This document shows positions 45,259 to 55,744 of a stretch of 64,000 bases of DNA, one piece after another. Positions within the stretch are counted from its first letter, which is position 1. Each line of letters starts with the position of its first letter. Source of the DNA: Brienomyrus brachyistius (lineage: Eukaryota; Chordata; Actinopteri; Osteoglossiformes; Mormyridae); NCBI RefSeq assembly GCF_023856365.1, contig NW_026042668.1:1-64000 (forward strand), read 5' to 3'. The position numbers were made by a program, and so were the translations under genes. The notes below the pieces were generated by a model. The model ran no database searches. It saw nothing but the letters and a program-made list of their open reading frames with translations, and had not been told where the DNA came from.

Positions 45259-45533
45259 CCATCCATTGTCTAAACCGCTTATGCTACTGGGTCGCGGGGG
45301 GTCCAGAGCCTATCCTGGCAGGATCTGTGCACGAGGCAGGGAACAACCCAGGACGGGGGGGCAGCTCATTGCAAGGCACATTCACACACCATTCACACAC
45401 ACATGCACTCCTACGGCCAATTTAGCAAGAGAGAACATGCAAACTCCCCACACATGTGACCCAGGCGGAGACTCGAACCTGAGTCCCAGTGGTGGGAGGT
45501 AACAGTGCTAATCACTGCACCACCAAGCAGCCC
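45259..45533 (-). mobile_element. tRNA-derived SINE with 13-bp TSD
   Basis: Same family as 3182-3536, with an internal deletion (the segment around CAACTCCAATTAGCC...GGGGAAACC is missing). Flanks are the perfect 13-bp CACCCTCATACAT at 45246-45258 and 45534-45546. Minus-strand head GGGCTGCTTGGTGGTGCAG; tail GGATGGATG. Confidence 0.9.
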
Positions 45534-45546
45534 CACCCTCATACAT

Positions 45547-46014
45547 GATTTCTGATTCTTGATTTTAATCCCCTTTTCTGTTTTTGGCAACATATAAAGT
45601 GCTGTGAATGTCACTGTCAGATTGTCATATCATCCTCCAGTTGTCCCTTGTCACCCTGGATGCACATTGAGTGTTTGCTAAATATTTTATCTTGTAGTGT
45701 TCCTGATTTTTTCCTGTGTTTTAATTTGCAATTCTCAAATTTCATGACTGGCATCCGTGGGGACGATTAATTAAACCTGTTAACTCTGCACTTCAATTTC
45801 AAACTGTTGGTAACATGTGTACATATTTTTGTCTGATCTTTTCACCACCAGGTGGCGATATAGCAACTCCAGAGTTATTGATGGCTAGAACAAAAAAAAC
45901 ACAGTAACACAGAGGTGTAGCTAAAAATTCTGGGCCCCTGACAGAATGTCACCTTGCGCCCTCTGTCGAATTTTACATTCTGTGAAAGAGATTTGTTGAG
46001 CCATCTTCCAATGT
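45547..46014. other. No recognisable gene
   Basis: At about 45915 CAGAGGTGTAGCTAAAAATT resembles one end of a hAT-type MITE, but I cannot find the matching second end. Confidence 0.4.
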
Positions 46015-46925
46015 AATCCAATCCAGCTCTTTATTTGAAAAGCACTTTAAACAACCTTATGGACCAAAGTGCTGCACAAAGGAATAAATAAAAACATTCA
46101 CACACTTAAAAACGAAGTAAAAGAAATTTAATAAAAACCAAAACATTCAATGTGAGTAAAAGGCCATTAATAAAAATTTAAAAAAATCAATTAATTAATA
46201 AAGAAAAGGCTAAGATTAAAATAAGATTTACTATTAAAATTAACATCTCACAATGTGTCAAAGGTGAAGGAGAAGAGATTAGAAGAGATTTAAAAACGGA
46301 CAGAGGGGATTCCTCTCTAATGTGAAAAGGCAAGTCATTCCACATTTTAGGAGCTGCGACTGCAAAGGCTCGATCCCCTCTAAGCTCACGCTGAGTCTTA
46401 GGAACCGTCAGGAACAGCTGATCAGCTGACCTGAGAGAGCGGGTGGGGGTGTAAGGGTGAAGCAGCTCACAGAGGTCAGATGGAGCAAGACCACTGAGGG
46501 CTTTAAAAGCAAATAACAGAATTTTAAAATGAATCCTAAAATGTACGGGCAGCCAGTGGAGTGAGGCTAAAATGGGGGAGACATGCTCATATTTCCATGT
46601 GCGGCAGCATTTTGAACCTTCTGGAGGTGAACAATAGTGGAGCCTCTAACCCCAACATAGAGGGCGTTACAGTGGTCCAAACTAGTAGTGACAAAAGAGT
46701 GGATTACTGTCTCAAAGTGCTGCCTAGAAAGAATTGGCTTTATTTTGGCCAACTGCCTCAATTGTAAAAAGCTTGACTTGACAACTAACCTTATCTGAGT
46801 GTCAAACTTAAGGTTGGTGTCGACTTTATGTGTGTGATGTGTGATGACTGGTTTACAATATTGTTCCAAGGAACCTAAAATTACAGTGGAGGTCAGAGGA
46901 GTGGAGTTACCAAAAACCAACACTT
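46015..46925 (-). mobile_element. L2-type LINE, RT C-terminal half and 3' UTR
   Basis: The minus strand encodes LKFDTQIRLVVKSSFLQLRQ, LAKIKPILSRQHFETVIHSF, TTSLDHCNALYVGV and STIVHLQKVQNAAA. After a frameshift and small deletion it continues SPILASLHWLPVHFRIHFKI, GLAPSDLCELLHPYTPTRSL, GDRAFAVAAPKMWNDLPFHI and PLSVFKSLL, then a 3' UTR to about 46015. Order and motifs match L2-type LINE C-termini. The shift and the lost N-terminal half make it inactive. Confidence 0.87.
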
Positions 46926-48149
46926 CTGTCCATTACCTCCCCACTTCCTTGTTAGTTACAATATTTGTTCTGCATTACTGTACTGCTTTGGAGCCTTTTG
47001 ATATTAAGGTGAATAACACAGGTGAAAAATTAAGGTGAAAAAAGAGACAGATGCATTGACAGCAGTCGTGGCCACACTTTGGACTGGGAGTGTAAGAGCA
47101 AAGGAAACTGAATCCACTATGTTCTGTCCTGTAAATTTTTATTAAACACCACATGACACACATACGAGTCCTGTTTTAACTTTCAGGGCTGATGGTCTGC
47201 AGCCTGGCTTGTGTTCTACAGTGCAGCGCAGGTGCAGTCACTGTGCTGAGCCCGGCGTTATATTAATGACGCAGCCTTTCACACTGACCAGTGAGAAATA
47301 ACCTTGAAAATGACTGTGCTCTTTGTGGTTCTCCTTTTTTCTTACCACCAAGCAAGAGACTAAACATATTTTCTACTTATCAGTTATCAGAAATCAGAAA
47401 TGTCATGCAGTAATCAGAGGTTAGACAGCAAGAATGACTTTTGTATTTTTATCTTTTGTCAATCTTTTATCCAGCGACTACTAATTCTCATCGGGGTCTG
47501 GAGAGGGTGGGACCTGTCCCAGGAAGCACAGAGCACAGGCCTGCATGGGATGCCATTCCACACAAGCAAAAACAATTAAGATGGTCAGATTTGCCTCACT
47601 GTGTGATTTTGATTGAAAGATGAACTAAGCACAGTCTTGTGTGTATAAAAATGCGTAGATTCATTTAACTTTAACAATGAGATTCAGCAACATGACCTTA
47701 TAGTGTTAATGATCGGTATCTTACTGGTATTAACTGAATTATGCAAAATTCTACATTATTCTATATTATTGCACCCAAATTGTTCATACTGACTAAATGT
47801 AATTACTGACATCCTGGACATACTGCTTTTTAGGTTTGAATTTAAAATGTTAGTAGACAAATTCATGCTGTCAATAACATCTCACTTGCTCACCCACTTT
47901 TAGATAAAAATACCCTTTGTGGTTTTTCTAGTGAAGCAGTGGGCCTGAGCTGAGGACCTGATGGTTGTGTGGTTTTCGCTCACTGAGAAGAGAGACACAA
48001 ACACCCTGCTCTCAGTCGGTCAGTCTTCCTGTAAAATGCAGAGGTGAGACTGCTAGTGGAAAATTACTGACTGCAGCGTCAACAACACATATAAACAGCA
48101 GCACAAACAAAATGTTCCACAAATGCAGGACATCTGTATGCTTACAGCA
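46926..48149. other. No recognisable gene
   Basis: No supportable exon. Segments around 47965-48010 and 49275-49345 share a short similarity (GTGTGGTTTT..., GGTCAGTCTTCCTG), suggesting an old duplication. Confidence 0.35.
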
Positions 48150-48345
48150 CACATCAGACACGCTGACCCTCAGCACTGAGCTCCTCCAGGCTCTGTGCTC
48201 TCCCTCTTCTCTTCAATTTCTACACAAATCACTGCTGCTCCAGTGAAGATCCTGAATTTTGCAGGTGATACTACTGTGTTTGCCATCATAACTGAAGGTG
48301 ATGAGTCTGCCTACAGACTGGAAGTCGTACAGCTGACCATCCAGT
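48150..48345 (+). mobile_element. LINE RT catalytic-region fragment with mutated active site
   Basis: Plus-strand codons read LCSPSSLQFLHKSLLLQ-like in one frame and, in another, FAGDTTVFAIITEGDESAYR. Family members have F-A-D-D-T-T at this position, so the second catalytic residue position reads G instead of D. The second jockey-like LINE family is identified by DESAYRLEVVQLT. Inactive. Confidence 0.65.
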
Positions 48346-49447
48346 TCTGAACTCACATTATCCCAAATGTCCACATGCTTAGACTCCTCTCATCATCAGG
48401 GAGGAGCGTCCCTTGGCACTGTAGAGTAGATGGATGAGAGCAGGCTGATAACAAGGCTGTCATCAATTTTATTGATCTTTTTTTATTCATTGAACTTTTC
48501 CCCTGTTCACTGTCTTCTGATACAGTTTCTATCTGCTGCTGATCTGCAATATTGTTCCTCCTTATTCACTGATGTGCAGTGTTGCATTGAGCCAGTGCAT
48601 TATGCCCTGTGTGGCAGCTTCCTTTGGGAGGCTAATATCTGGCACATGAGCAATAATGTTACATGCAATAGGATTGTGTATAAGTTAAGGATTGTGTATA
48701 AGTTAATTTTAATATTCCTATAATATTCCTCTGTATGTAATATATTCTTATTTTTTGTTTCTATTATTACCCTATATTTATATATACATCCATTTCTTTT
48801 ACATTCATAATGATGTTGTTTGTTGTTTTGTGCCCCACTGCTCTTGTAACAAGCCTCAGTCTTGACTCTCCCTTTTAAGGTCTTGGCCTTAAATCACACT
48901 CGATATAGGTGGTGTCGTCCCCATCACCCTGACCAGGATACATGCTGTAAGATTAATGGATGGTGTTTATCTGTGTGATGAAAAAGAATGTGAATAAAAC
49001 AAAAATGTACCATTATAAATGGGAGCCCTAGGATGTGTGGTGGTTAGAGATGTGGACTGATGAGAATTTTGCTTTTCTAAAGTTCTGTTGTGAAAACTGT
49101 ACATTCCGTTCCATGTACAGTAGTGATATGTAGCAATCATGTGCTCCAGTCAAATGTCCAGCTGCATGAATAATAATGGTGGCTTGTTTGGATAAAATAA
49201 CTTAGGCTGAATACTTGAAAGCGTGACCTGGGTGAGGTAGAGAGGAAACAGGGTCTTACAAGAAGCAGATATTGTTCTGTCTGTGTGGTTTTTACTCTTT
49301 GCAAAGTGAGTCCAGCACAGTGCAGTCAGTGGGTCAGTCTTCCTGAGCTGCATCTAACCAGTGGAAACATCTGCAGCACTGCAGAGAAGCACTCAGCAGA
49401 CAAACAAACCCAAACAGCTTACAGCTGTATGTCACTTTTGGACAGAG
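48346..49447. other. No recognisable gene
   Basis: 48430-49000 may hold LINE 3' sequence. No bounded feature can be supported. Confidence 0.35.
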
Positions 49448-49620
49448 GTGGACAAAGTACACAACTTCACTACTTGAGTTAAGTATAGATACTCCTCGTC
49501 AAATAATACTCAAAGTTTTTCAGTTAATTTTTTACTTCAGTTAAAGTACTGGAGTATTTGCATCTAAAAATACTTAAGTATTCAAAAGTACATTATGTTT
49601 TAAATGCAAGACATTTTTCA
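49448..49620. repeat. Interspersed repeat with AAGTA-rich body
   Basis: AGAGGTGGACAAAGTACACA, TTGAGTTAAGTATAGATACTC and TAAAGTACTGGAGTATTTGC belong to a well-known fish interspersed repeat, probably a non-autonomous DNA transposon. Only one end is clear. Confidence 0.55.
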
Positions 49621-49825
49621 GAACCTAATGACTCCTGAACACCCCACTGAATACACTGACTGGCTTGTACATCTTGTAGAATAAAAAGCTTGTGGAATAT
49701 GATACAATGACTATAGAAACACAACTGACATAACAAAAGTACAGCCATTGTCATTTTCATCTTATTTAACACCCCCCACCCCACTCACACAAAAGAGCAT
49801 GGTAGTGTTCTTACAGAGCCGTAGC

Positions 49826-49940
49826 AGTGTGTGTGTGTGCATGTGTGCATGTGTGTTTGTGTGTGTGTGTGTCTATGTGTGTGTGTGTTTGTGTGTCTGT
49901 GTATGTTTGTGTGTGTGTCTATGTGTGTGTATGTTTGTGA
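49826..49940. repeat. (TG)n microsatellite
   Basis: TGTGTGTG with TATG and TTTG interruptions over about 115 bp. Open frames through it are meaningless. Confidence 0.92.
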
Positions 49941-50521
49941 GCCAAGTAACAAGACAGGGAGCAAGAAACAAAACTCCTCTTTCTTAATTATCCACATCGT
50001 TATTAACGACACAGGTATATATACAGGTACATATACAGGTACATGTATATACTCAAAAATACATCCAGAACACACAATTAAATGAAAAACGTAATTTAAG
50101 AACACTTGAAATTTTCATTCAGTTTCTTTCATCTGTTTAATATAATCGATCAGTCCCTGTGCGTTTGCCCCAAACCATTCAGCATGGTACACAAGGGAGA
50201 CAAGTAAGCATGTGTGACATCAAAGAACTGATTGCAGCAACTCAGCCTTTCCACAACATTAAAGCCGCTTATTCCCCCCCATGCCATGAAGAAATAATCT
50301 CTGTGGCTCCCCTCTCCCCCTCCCTCAGCCCCCAGTCTGGCTTGAACATTTGCACTTCCAGTAAAAATGCGCCCCAAACACACTGACACCAAACTCAGCA
50401 CCGGTGCTCCGTAAAATCCCGTGATTCAGTCTCAGAAGCACTGGCTCCCCTGCCCTCCTCTGAACATTATTAAAGCTACACCCTGAACACTCTGTGTGAC
50501 TGACATGAATGAGAAGCATCT

Positions 50522-50647
50522 TTATTCATAATCTCTGTAGCGGAGGTCAGAATACAGAGTGTCATTATTCCCGTCTTTCTTCTGTCTCCTGGGTTTTGGC
50601 TTCTTAAGGTTCAGGGCAGCGTAATTCAGTGTGTCCTCGTCATGGCA
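50522..50647 (-). CDS. NITR-like cytoplasmic exon with ITIM motifs
   Basis: After a CTTTGTCTCCACAG acceptor, the frame reads CHDEDTLNYAALNLKKPKPR, RQKKDGNNDTLYSDLRYRDY, E and stop. LNYAAL fits the ITIM consensus (I/V/L/S)xYxx(L/V). TLYSDL is an ITIM-like second site. The TAA stop overlaps AATAAA (50526-50521), a polyadenylation signal, giving a very short 3' UTR. The tail matches what I know of inhibitory NITR tails (NYAAL ... KKxKxxRxK ... TVYS). The reading frame requires the exon to start in phase 0. Confidence 0.82.
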   Translation of the reverse strand, partial: CHDEDTLNYAALNLKKPKPRRQKKDGNNDTLYSDLRYRDYE

Positions 50648-51222
50648 CTGTGGAGACAAAGATGGCAGAATTGGATGGATCAAATCGGTTTGCTATTACC
50701 TATTTTCACAAATAGCACTTAAAATGCTGATCCCAGGATGGAAATCAGTCTGAGGTTCATTTGTTTTACTGACGATTTGTAATTTGAAATATTTATTACA
50801 TACTTGCTTGCGTGACCATTCCACTTTTGATATATCACTGTTCTTTTCATCTGTTTAAAATATATAACACATCAATATATTATTTAATTTCGCACGGTAT
50901 CATACCGTGGTCAGATAACATTCCGAATTTTCAAGCAATCAACATCCTTTTTGTCTCAAAAATGAAAGTAAAAATGACTTCTGTCAATTTAAGTGTGCAT
51001 GTTTGGATACGTGTCATTTGTTCTCATATATCATATATAATAAAATTGCTATAAAGGAGATCTTGGTAATAAAAGTTATTGATATGCAACTTATTGCAAC
51101 ATGTATATTTCAATAGATTTTGCAAAATATGAAAGATATAATACAAAAATGTAAATCTTACAGTACAAAAAGGTTTATATAAATAAGGTGAGATTTAATA
51201 ATGGATTTTAAAACTGTATTAC

Positions 51223-51254
51223 CTGCAAGAGTGGTTTTAATATGAAAATGTTAT
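51223..51254 (-). CDS. Candidate 32-nt micro-exon of the NITR-like gene
   Basis: The transmembrane exon ends in phase 1, while the tail exon needs phase 0. Joining them directly gives an immediate stop. A 32-nt segment with AG before it and CAG|GTAATA after it, encoding NIFILKPLLQ, enters in phase 1 and exits in phase 0. Its acceptor has a poor pyrimidine tract, so this is a frame-based proposal only. Confidence 0.3.
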
Positions 51255-51337
51255 CTATCATAAAACAATTTTATATTTCTATAATTTGTTAAAATCTACA
51301 TTTTGTCCTTCTGAGTGCATAAAGCCGGGCAGCGTAC

Positions 51338-51457
51338 CTGCACAGTGTGTACAGGTCAGTTTACATCTTATACAAATGAGAGCAACGTTCAGAATAATGC
51401 TGCAAGATAAAACTATCAGCAAGCCAGAGTGAAGAGGATCCAGCAGCTTCTGAAAGC
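51338..51457 (-). CDS. NITR-like transmembrane exon
   Basis: Acceptor TTTGTTACAG, then FQKLLDPLHS, a hydrophobic segment GLLIVLSCSIILNVALICI (19 residues), RCKLTCTHCA, and donor CAG|GTACGC. A classic type I transmembrane exon followed by a Lys/Cys-containing juxtamembrane stretch. No charged residue lies inside the membrane segment, consistent with an inhibitory rather than adaptor-pairing receptor. Phase 1 at both ends. Confidence 0.78.
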
Positions 51458-51620
51458 CTGTAACAAAGAGATAGATTTCAGCATAATGATATAGAGACAC
51501 ATTTCCCATTTGCTTACATTACATTAGTTAAAGATCAAATCGATAACACATTACAGCAGTTGTTTTGTAAATAGTCCATTTTTAACATGAACTTCTAGTA
51601 TTTTGCATTTTAACAATTTA

Positions 51621-51800
51621 TATTAATATTTGAAATAATTATTAAATTAGGCTCCGGACCCCCCGCGACCCAATAGGATAAGCGGTTTGGAAAATGGATG
51701 GATGGATGGATATTAATATTTGAAATAATTATTAAATTAGGCTCCGGACCCCCCGCGACCCAATAGGATAAGCGGTTTGGAAAATGGATGGATGGATGGA
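51621..51800 (+). repeat. Truncated SINE tail with 14-bp TSD, then tandemly duplicated (2 x 90 bp)
   Basis: A 61-bp piece of the SINE family 3' end, GGCTCCGGACCCCCCGCGAC to GGATGGATGGATGGA, is flanked by TAATTATTAAATTA (51636-51649 and 51801-51814). The block including the left flank occurs twice at a 90-bp offset (51621-51710 and 51711-51800). Both lie in the intron between the I-domain and transmembrane exons of the NITR-like gene. Confidence 0.88.
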
Positions 51801-51930
51801 TAATTATTAAATTAACATCTGTGTAATTTAATTTAAGCACTTAAATTAGAAAATTCATTACATTAAAAAAAGAAATAAATGTCTTAATAGCAGAATAAGC
51901 TAAATAAAACTTTGAAGCAGATATACTCTC

Positions 51931-52044
51931 CACACTGGGTGCTACCATCTATATCCAGCTGTGTGCCGTTCCCAAACAGCATCTCCCCACACTGGGTGTT
52001 ACCATCTATATCCAGCTATGTGCCGTTCCCAAACAGCATCTCCC
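51931..52044. repeat. 57-bp tandem duplication of the NITR I-domain exon end
   Basis: Positions 51931-51987 and 51988-52044 are near-identical and 57 bp (19 codons) apart. Each encodes CGEMLFGNGT-(stop or Q)-LDIDG and includes the splice donor (GATG|GTAACA in one, GATG|GTAGCA in the other). The copy read first in the gene has TAG where the second has CAG. Confidence 0.9.
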
Positions 52045-52353
52045 CACACATGGCCACAGCGCAGTAGTAAGTCCCAGCATCGGAGAGGCTGAGGTTCCCC
52101 TTGGGGAGGCTGTAGACGCAGCTCCGTGTAGGAGATCCAGCCTCAGGGCTCTTCTCACACTCATCACTGCTGTTTCCATGGCTGTAAATGACTCCAGGAA
52201 GGGATTCTCCTGATCCATGTCTGAACCAGTAAACACTGTGTTCTCCTGCACAGCTCCCAGTCTCTATCGTACACTGCAGGCTCACAGAGTCTCCTGGCTG
52301 CAATGTGTCAGACACAGGCTGCTGTACCACAGTCCTGCTGTTGGAGTCTTTAC
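52003..52353 (-). CDS. NITR-like I-domain exon (six cysteines), with in-frame stop
   Basis: Acceptor TTTTGCTTTTCAG, then GKDSNSRTVVQQPVSDTLQP, GDSVSLQCTIETGSC, HSVYWFRHGSGESLPGVIYS, RSCVYSLPKGNLSLSDAGTY, YCAVAMCGEMLFGNGT and TAG at 52018-52016. Six cysteines (QC, SC, EC, SC, YYC, MC) are the hallmark of the NITR intermediate (I) domain. The tryptophan in VYWF and the D-A-G-T-Y-Y-C motif are kept. The exon starts and would end in phase 1, matching neighbours. Confidence 0.82.
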
Positions 52354-53029
52354 CTGAAAAGCAAAATAGTCATGATGACAGCCCTTTGAGAATAACAATG
52401 GAAAATACAGATCCTCAAAAATTGTTCTTACAGATTTTTGGGAACTGAATCGATGTTCTTCTAGCCATCCAAGAAATCAGTAACTTCTTGGAGAACAGCT
52501 GACATTCTTCTCTCTTTTTATTGTATTACTGCTTATTAGTATATATCAGGTAACACTATACATTAACTGCACCTACATAATACCTAAATAAAAATTATAT
52601 GATAATAACAAACATTATAATCATATAATGTCTTGTATTAATGTATGAAGGTAGATGAATATAATTAATTTCAATTCAAAGAAATGAAGTGTGTAAAGTG
52701 TACTTTATATTTTCATGATTTTCGTGACTTTACATGTGGTTTATGTTGCCCCTTTTCCACAGGAAGGTATTTATTGTTTTTGCATATTTAGCTCTTGATG
52801 TGTTTTGGTATTTTTGAGCATTTTGCTGTAGTACCTGCATAATTTAATTCAAGAGCCGAAGAGCTGTTTGCCCATTACTAGTTTGTCTATCTTTTAACAT
52901 TAAAGAAAAAGTATACATAGTAAAAGGAATTACTTGGTTTCGTAGTTCCTCCTATTTATTTTCTTATGCACACAAAAGTAAGTTTTTCCGTTCAACCATA
53001 GCACTACAGCGAAAAGCAAAACGTCATGG

Positions 53030-53250
53030 CAAATACAATTATGCTTTATTCCAATACACATTGCTAATTTTTCATTATTATTACATTTATTCAGCATAAT
53101 ATCTTCAAAGGTTTCATGATTTAATTTGCAATCTTCTGGCCTGAAATCTTTTCCTGCTACACTGAAGACTCTCTCAGCGTGTGCAGAGAAAGCTGCAGCC
53201 AAAGGGTTGGCATCCTCTGATAAACATGGTTGGTTCAGGTATCGGTGACA
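53030..53250 (-). pseudogene. hAT transposase C-terminal (dimerisation) relic
   Basis: The minus-strand frame reads YLNQPCLSEDANPLAAAFSA, then ERVFSVAGKDFRPEDCKLNH and ETFEDIMLNKCN. The (S)ERVFS-x-A-G motif with downstream L-x-x-x-x-x-x-x-x-L-x-x-N is the hAT C-terminal dimerisation signature. The piece between N-P-L and E-R-V is deleted. It sits in the V-to-I intron of the NITR-like gene. Confidence 0.78.
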
Positions 53251-54051
53251 TTATGTGAACCTTTCATGGCAGGAATAGGGACTAGTTTGACTTTTGATGC
53301 AGGAAAAGTGTTTGGGACGTTTCTTAGGTTAGAAACTGCCGTCACTGCAGCCAACACTGACTTTTAAGGAGAGACACTCAGCTCTTCCTATGAGCAGATC
53401 CACCATGGTGCACAAAATGACAGTATAATTATTATTTTAGGTGACACTTCAAATGTTGCATTATTTCATTCTTTACAAAACGACATTTTTATAACAATGA
53501 TGTATAACAATGTTAATGTGTTTATGTATAATTCATATTTAAATTAAAGTTCATATTTTAGTTAAAAGCTACACCTACAGTACGTATATGAACTTGAATT
53601 TGAATCCAAACCCTTTTTCGTTCTTCTTCTTTAAATTCAAATATAAATTTCAATGCCACAACCTGTTTTCAACCACAATTCAAATGTAATTCAGATTAAC
53701 AAAATGAACTGAAATTCAAGTTCATATATGTATTCAAAATCCTGAATTTTAGGATACGTATTTGAGAATTTCATTCTCAAATCAGTTCTGAATGGTGCAC
53801 ATCCCTAGTTCATATGTTAAATCATGCATTTTTTTTTTCAGAGTGAATACACACTGACTGCTCAGATAAATAACGTCAAAAATAATTTTCTTTTGTTGCT
53901 TAAGATTTTTGCACAGTCCTATACTGTATATAACAACTCAAACATTTTTTTATGTTATTTGTTTTAAAGAGGCTGCAATGTGTAACATTAACATCTGTAT
54001 AAAGAGAAGGTTAGGCTTTTGGCTGACAGCAAGCAAAATGCAACAAATTGT

Positions 54052-54078
54052 ATAATAATAATAATAATAATAATAATG
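54052..54078. repeat. (AAT)n microsatellite
   Basis: AATAATAATAATAATAATAAT run inside the V-to-I intron. Confidence 0.85.
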
Positions 54079-54249
54079 AATGATTTTTGTTTGATGTTTA
54101 GAAAAACATTTATGGAACAAAGCAGACAATAAGGTATCTTTGCTAATTTTATATTGACAAACAACTAAACTGTCAAAATTATTTTGCAGGGAATAATCTT
54201 ACTGACATTATAATAAAGCAAATATGAAAATAGTTGGAATCTCATTTAC

Positions 54250-54597
54250 CTGTGATTATGACAAAGGTTCCATTCCCGAAGGTGACCTCATGAAGAAACA
54301 CAGCAGCACAATAATACACTGCAGAATCTGACGGCTCCACGTTAGAAATAGTGAGGTTAAAACTCCCCTCTGCATTCAGTAAGGAGTAACGTTTTATGCT
54401 TTTATATTCCTTGTAAAATTCACCAGGTACGTAGAGAAGTGCTTTCGCCATGGGCTGGGGCTTCCGACCAACAGCTTGCTTAAACAAAGTAACAAAAGTT
54501 GTTTCTCCTTGACAGAAGCATGTCAGGGTCACACTGTCTCCAAGCTGAACCCTCATCAGGTGACTGGGCTGAACAACATCTGTAGTCAGTGCAGTGT
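54250..54597 (-). CDS. NITR-like V-domain exon
   Basis: Acceptor TTTTTGCAG, then TALTTDVVQPSHLMRVQLGD, SVTLTCFCQGETTFVTLFKQ, GRKPQPMAKALLYVPGEF, GSFNLTISNVEPSDSAVYYC, AAVFLHEVTFGNGTFVIITG and donor ACAG|GTAAAT. The canonical cysteines (TCF and YYC) and J-like FGNGT are present. The usual core tryptophan (V-T-W-F-K-Q in relatives) is Leu (TTG). The exon is 348 nt, phase 1 in and out. It is open throughout. Confidence 0.85.
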
Positions 54598-54765
54598 CTG
54601 CAAAAACAGAAAAACAAAAAAAATCATAATCAAATAAGACATATAATAGTAATCTAAATAACTATTAACTATGATGCAGATTAAATGGCCAAATTCCACT
54701 GATCACATCATACAGATAAATGAAAATATTAAAATCCCAAAATAATTTATATTATAGGGCCTTAC

Positions 54766-54799
54766 TAATGAAAATGAGAAGACCAAAGAGTCTGAACAT
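54766..54799 (-). CDS. NITR-like signal-peptide exon
   Basis: ATG at 54799 followed by MFRLFGLLIFI and donor ATTA|GTAAGG, ending in phase 1. The V exon accepts it (A|AC gives Asn) in frame. A short hydrophobic leader interrupted by a phase-1 intron is usual for Ig-superfamily receptors. I did not see a TATA box just upstream. Confidence 0.72.
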
Positions 54800-55184
54800 T
54801 TTTGTGCTTCCACTGTTTAGAATAAACTGCTCTGCTGCTAAGTGAGAGATCATGGTCGTGGTCGGGATGAAAGGGCAGGAAACAGAGAGGAAACAGAGAG
54901 ACACACATCAGGCTGATCTGATTGGCTGTTCACATGGGAACTTAAGTAACAGTGAAAAAGCATTTTAATGTGCACTTACATGACGTTTATTAATTTACTC
55001 CTTAACATCCAGTTAAAATGAGAACAATTAGATAAACAGGAGCAGATACTGAGCATATAAAGTTCTTTGTACAGAGTGCTGAGATACTGTGGGAGAGCAT
55101 TTGCTAATCATCTCTCTCAGACAAGCTCAGCACAGTATGAGTCTGTTATCTATCTGATATTAGACAGTCTCTCATACAGTAATA

Positions 55185-55400
55185 ATAATTGATACTTTAT
55201 TGGTCCCTGTGGAGAAATTGTCTTAACTTCTCTCTCAACTTGCTCTCTTTTTTTTAGAGTAAACAGAGTAAGTTGTCTGCGAAGGGCAGCCACCCATAGT
55301 GATGCCCAGTGAGCTGGGGGTTAAGGGCCTCGCTCAAGGACGCAGAGATGTGCTGTGGCTGGGTTTGAACCAGCGACCATCTTATTACAAGCACACAGGC
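55185..55400 (-). mobile_element. V-SINE-like tRNA-derived SINE
   Basis: Minus strand: AAGATGGTCGCTGGTTCAAA (B box GGTTCAAACCC), core CTTGAGCGAGGCCCTTAACC and AGCTCACTGGGCATCA, tail TCCACAGGGACCAATAAAGT. Same family as 38724-38945, with a better-preserved head. Confidence 0.75.
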
Positions 55401-55744
55401 ATTAGATCTTCTAATCACACTTAAAAGGCAGATTAAATGTTCTTTCCACCATGCAAACAGAATGTAAATTGTAGCTTTACTGCTTAGATTTACATTCACA
55501 CATTTGCATTTAAAACAAGCATTTTAAGTGATGTACATGAGAGTAAATGGTGAATCAGTTTATTTGCCACTCTACACATTACATTGGCGCCCATTATAAG
55601 TAACTGTACAGTGACATTGCAGTTCCTCAGTTGCTTTGATGCATTTCTGGAATCACCCTTAACATCTGCAAAACTGTAAGTGCATTTCCCAAAACAATTC
55701 GTGCAAACAGCACCACACAGATGGACTGTCTACAAAAAAAGTCA

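Larger units (their letters stand above)
50522..54799 (-). pseudogene. Novel immune-type receptor (NITR)-like gene, V + I + TM + ITIM tail; stop in I-domain exon
   Basis: Minus-strand exons with compatible phases: signal 54799-54766, V domain 54597-54250, I domain 52353-52003, transmembrane 51457-51338, a possible 32-nt exon 51254-51223, and cytoplasmic tail 50647-50522. NITRs are cell-surface innate receptors of fish with activating or inhibitory tails. This one has LNYAAL and TLYSDL, so an inhibitory type that would recruit SH2-domain phosphatases. Both Ig domains end in the J-like FGNGT. Exon joins signal-V, V-I and I-TM are all phase 1 and keep frame. Oddities: an in-frame TAG at 52018-52016 just after FGNGT of the I domain, a 57-bp duplication of that exon end, and Trp replaced by Leu in the V core. 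As sequenced it encodes a truncated V-I protein without an anchor, so pseudogene, soluble form or null allele. Family identity is fairly secure. Confidence 0.8.

Noticed and set aside
49785..50105. ORFs rich in Cys-Val or Thr-His across 49826-49940
   Set aside because: Translation of a (TG)n microsatellite.
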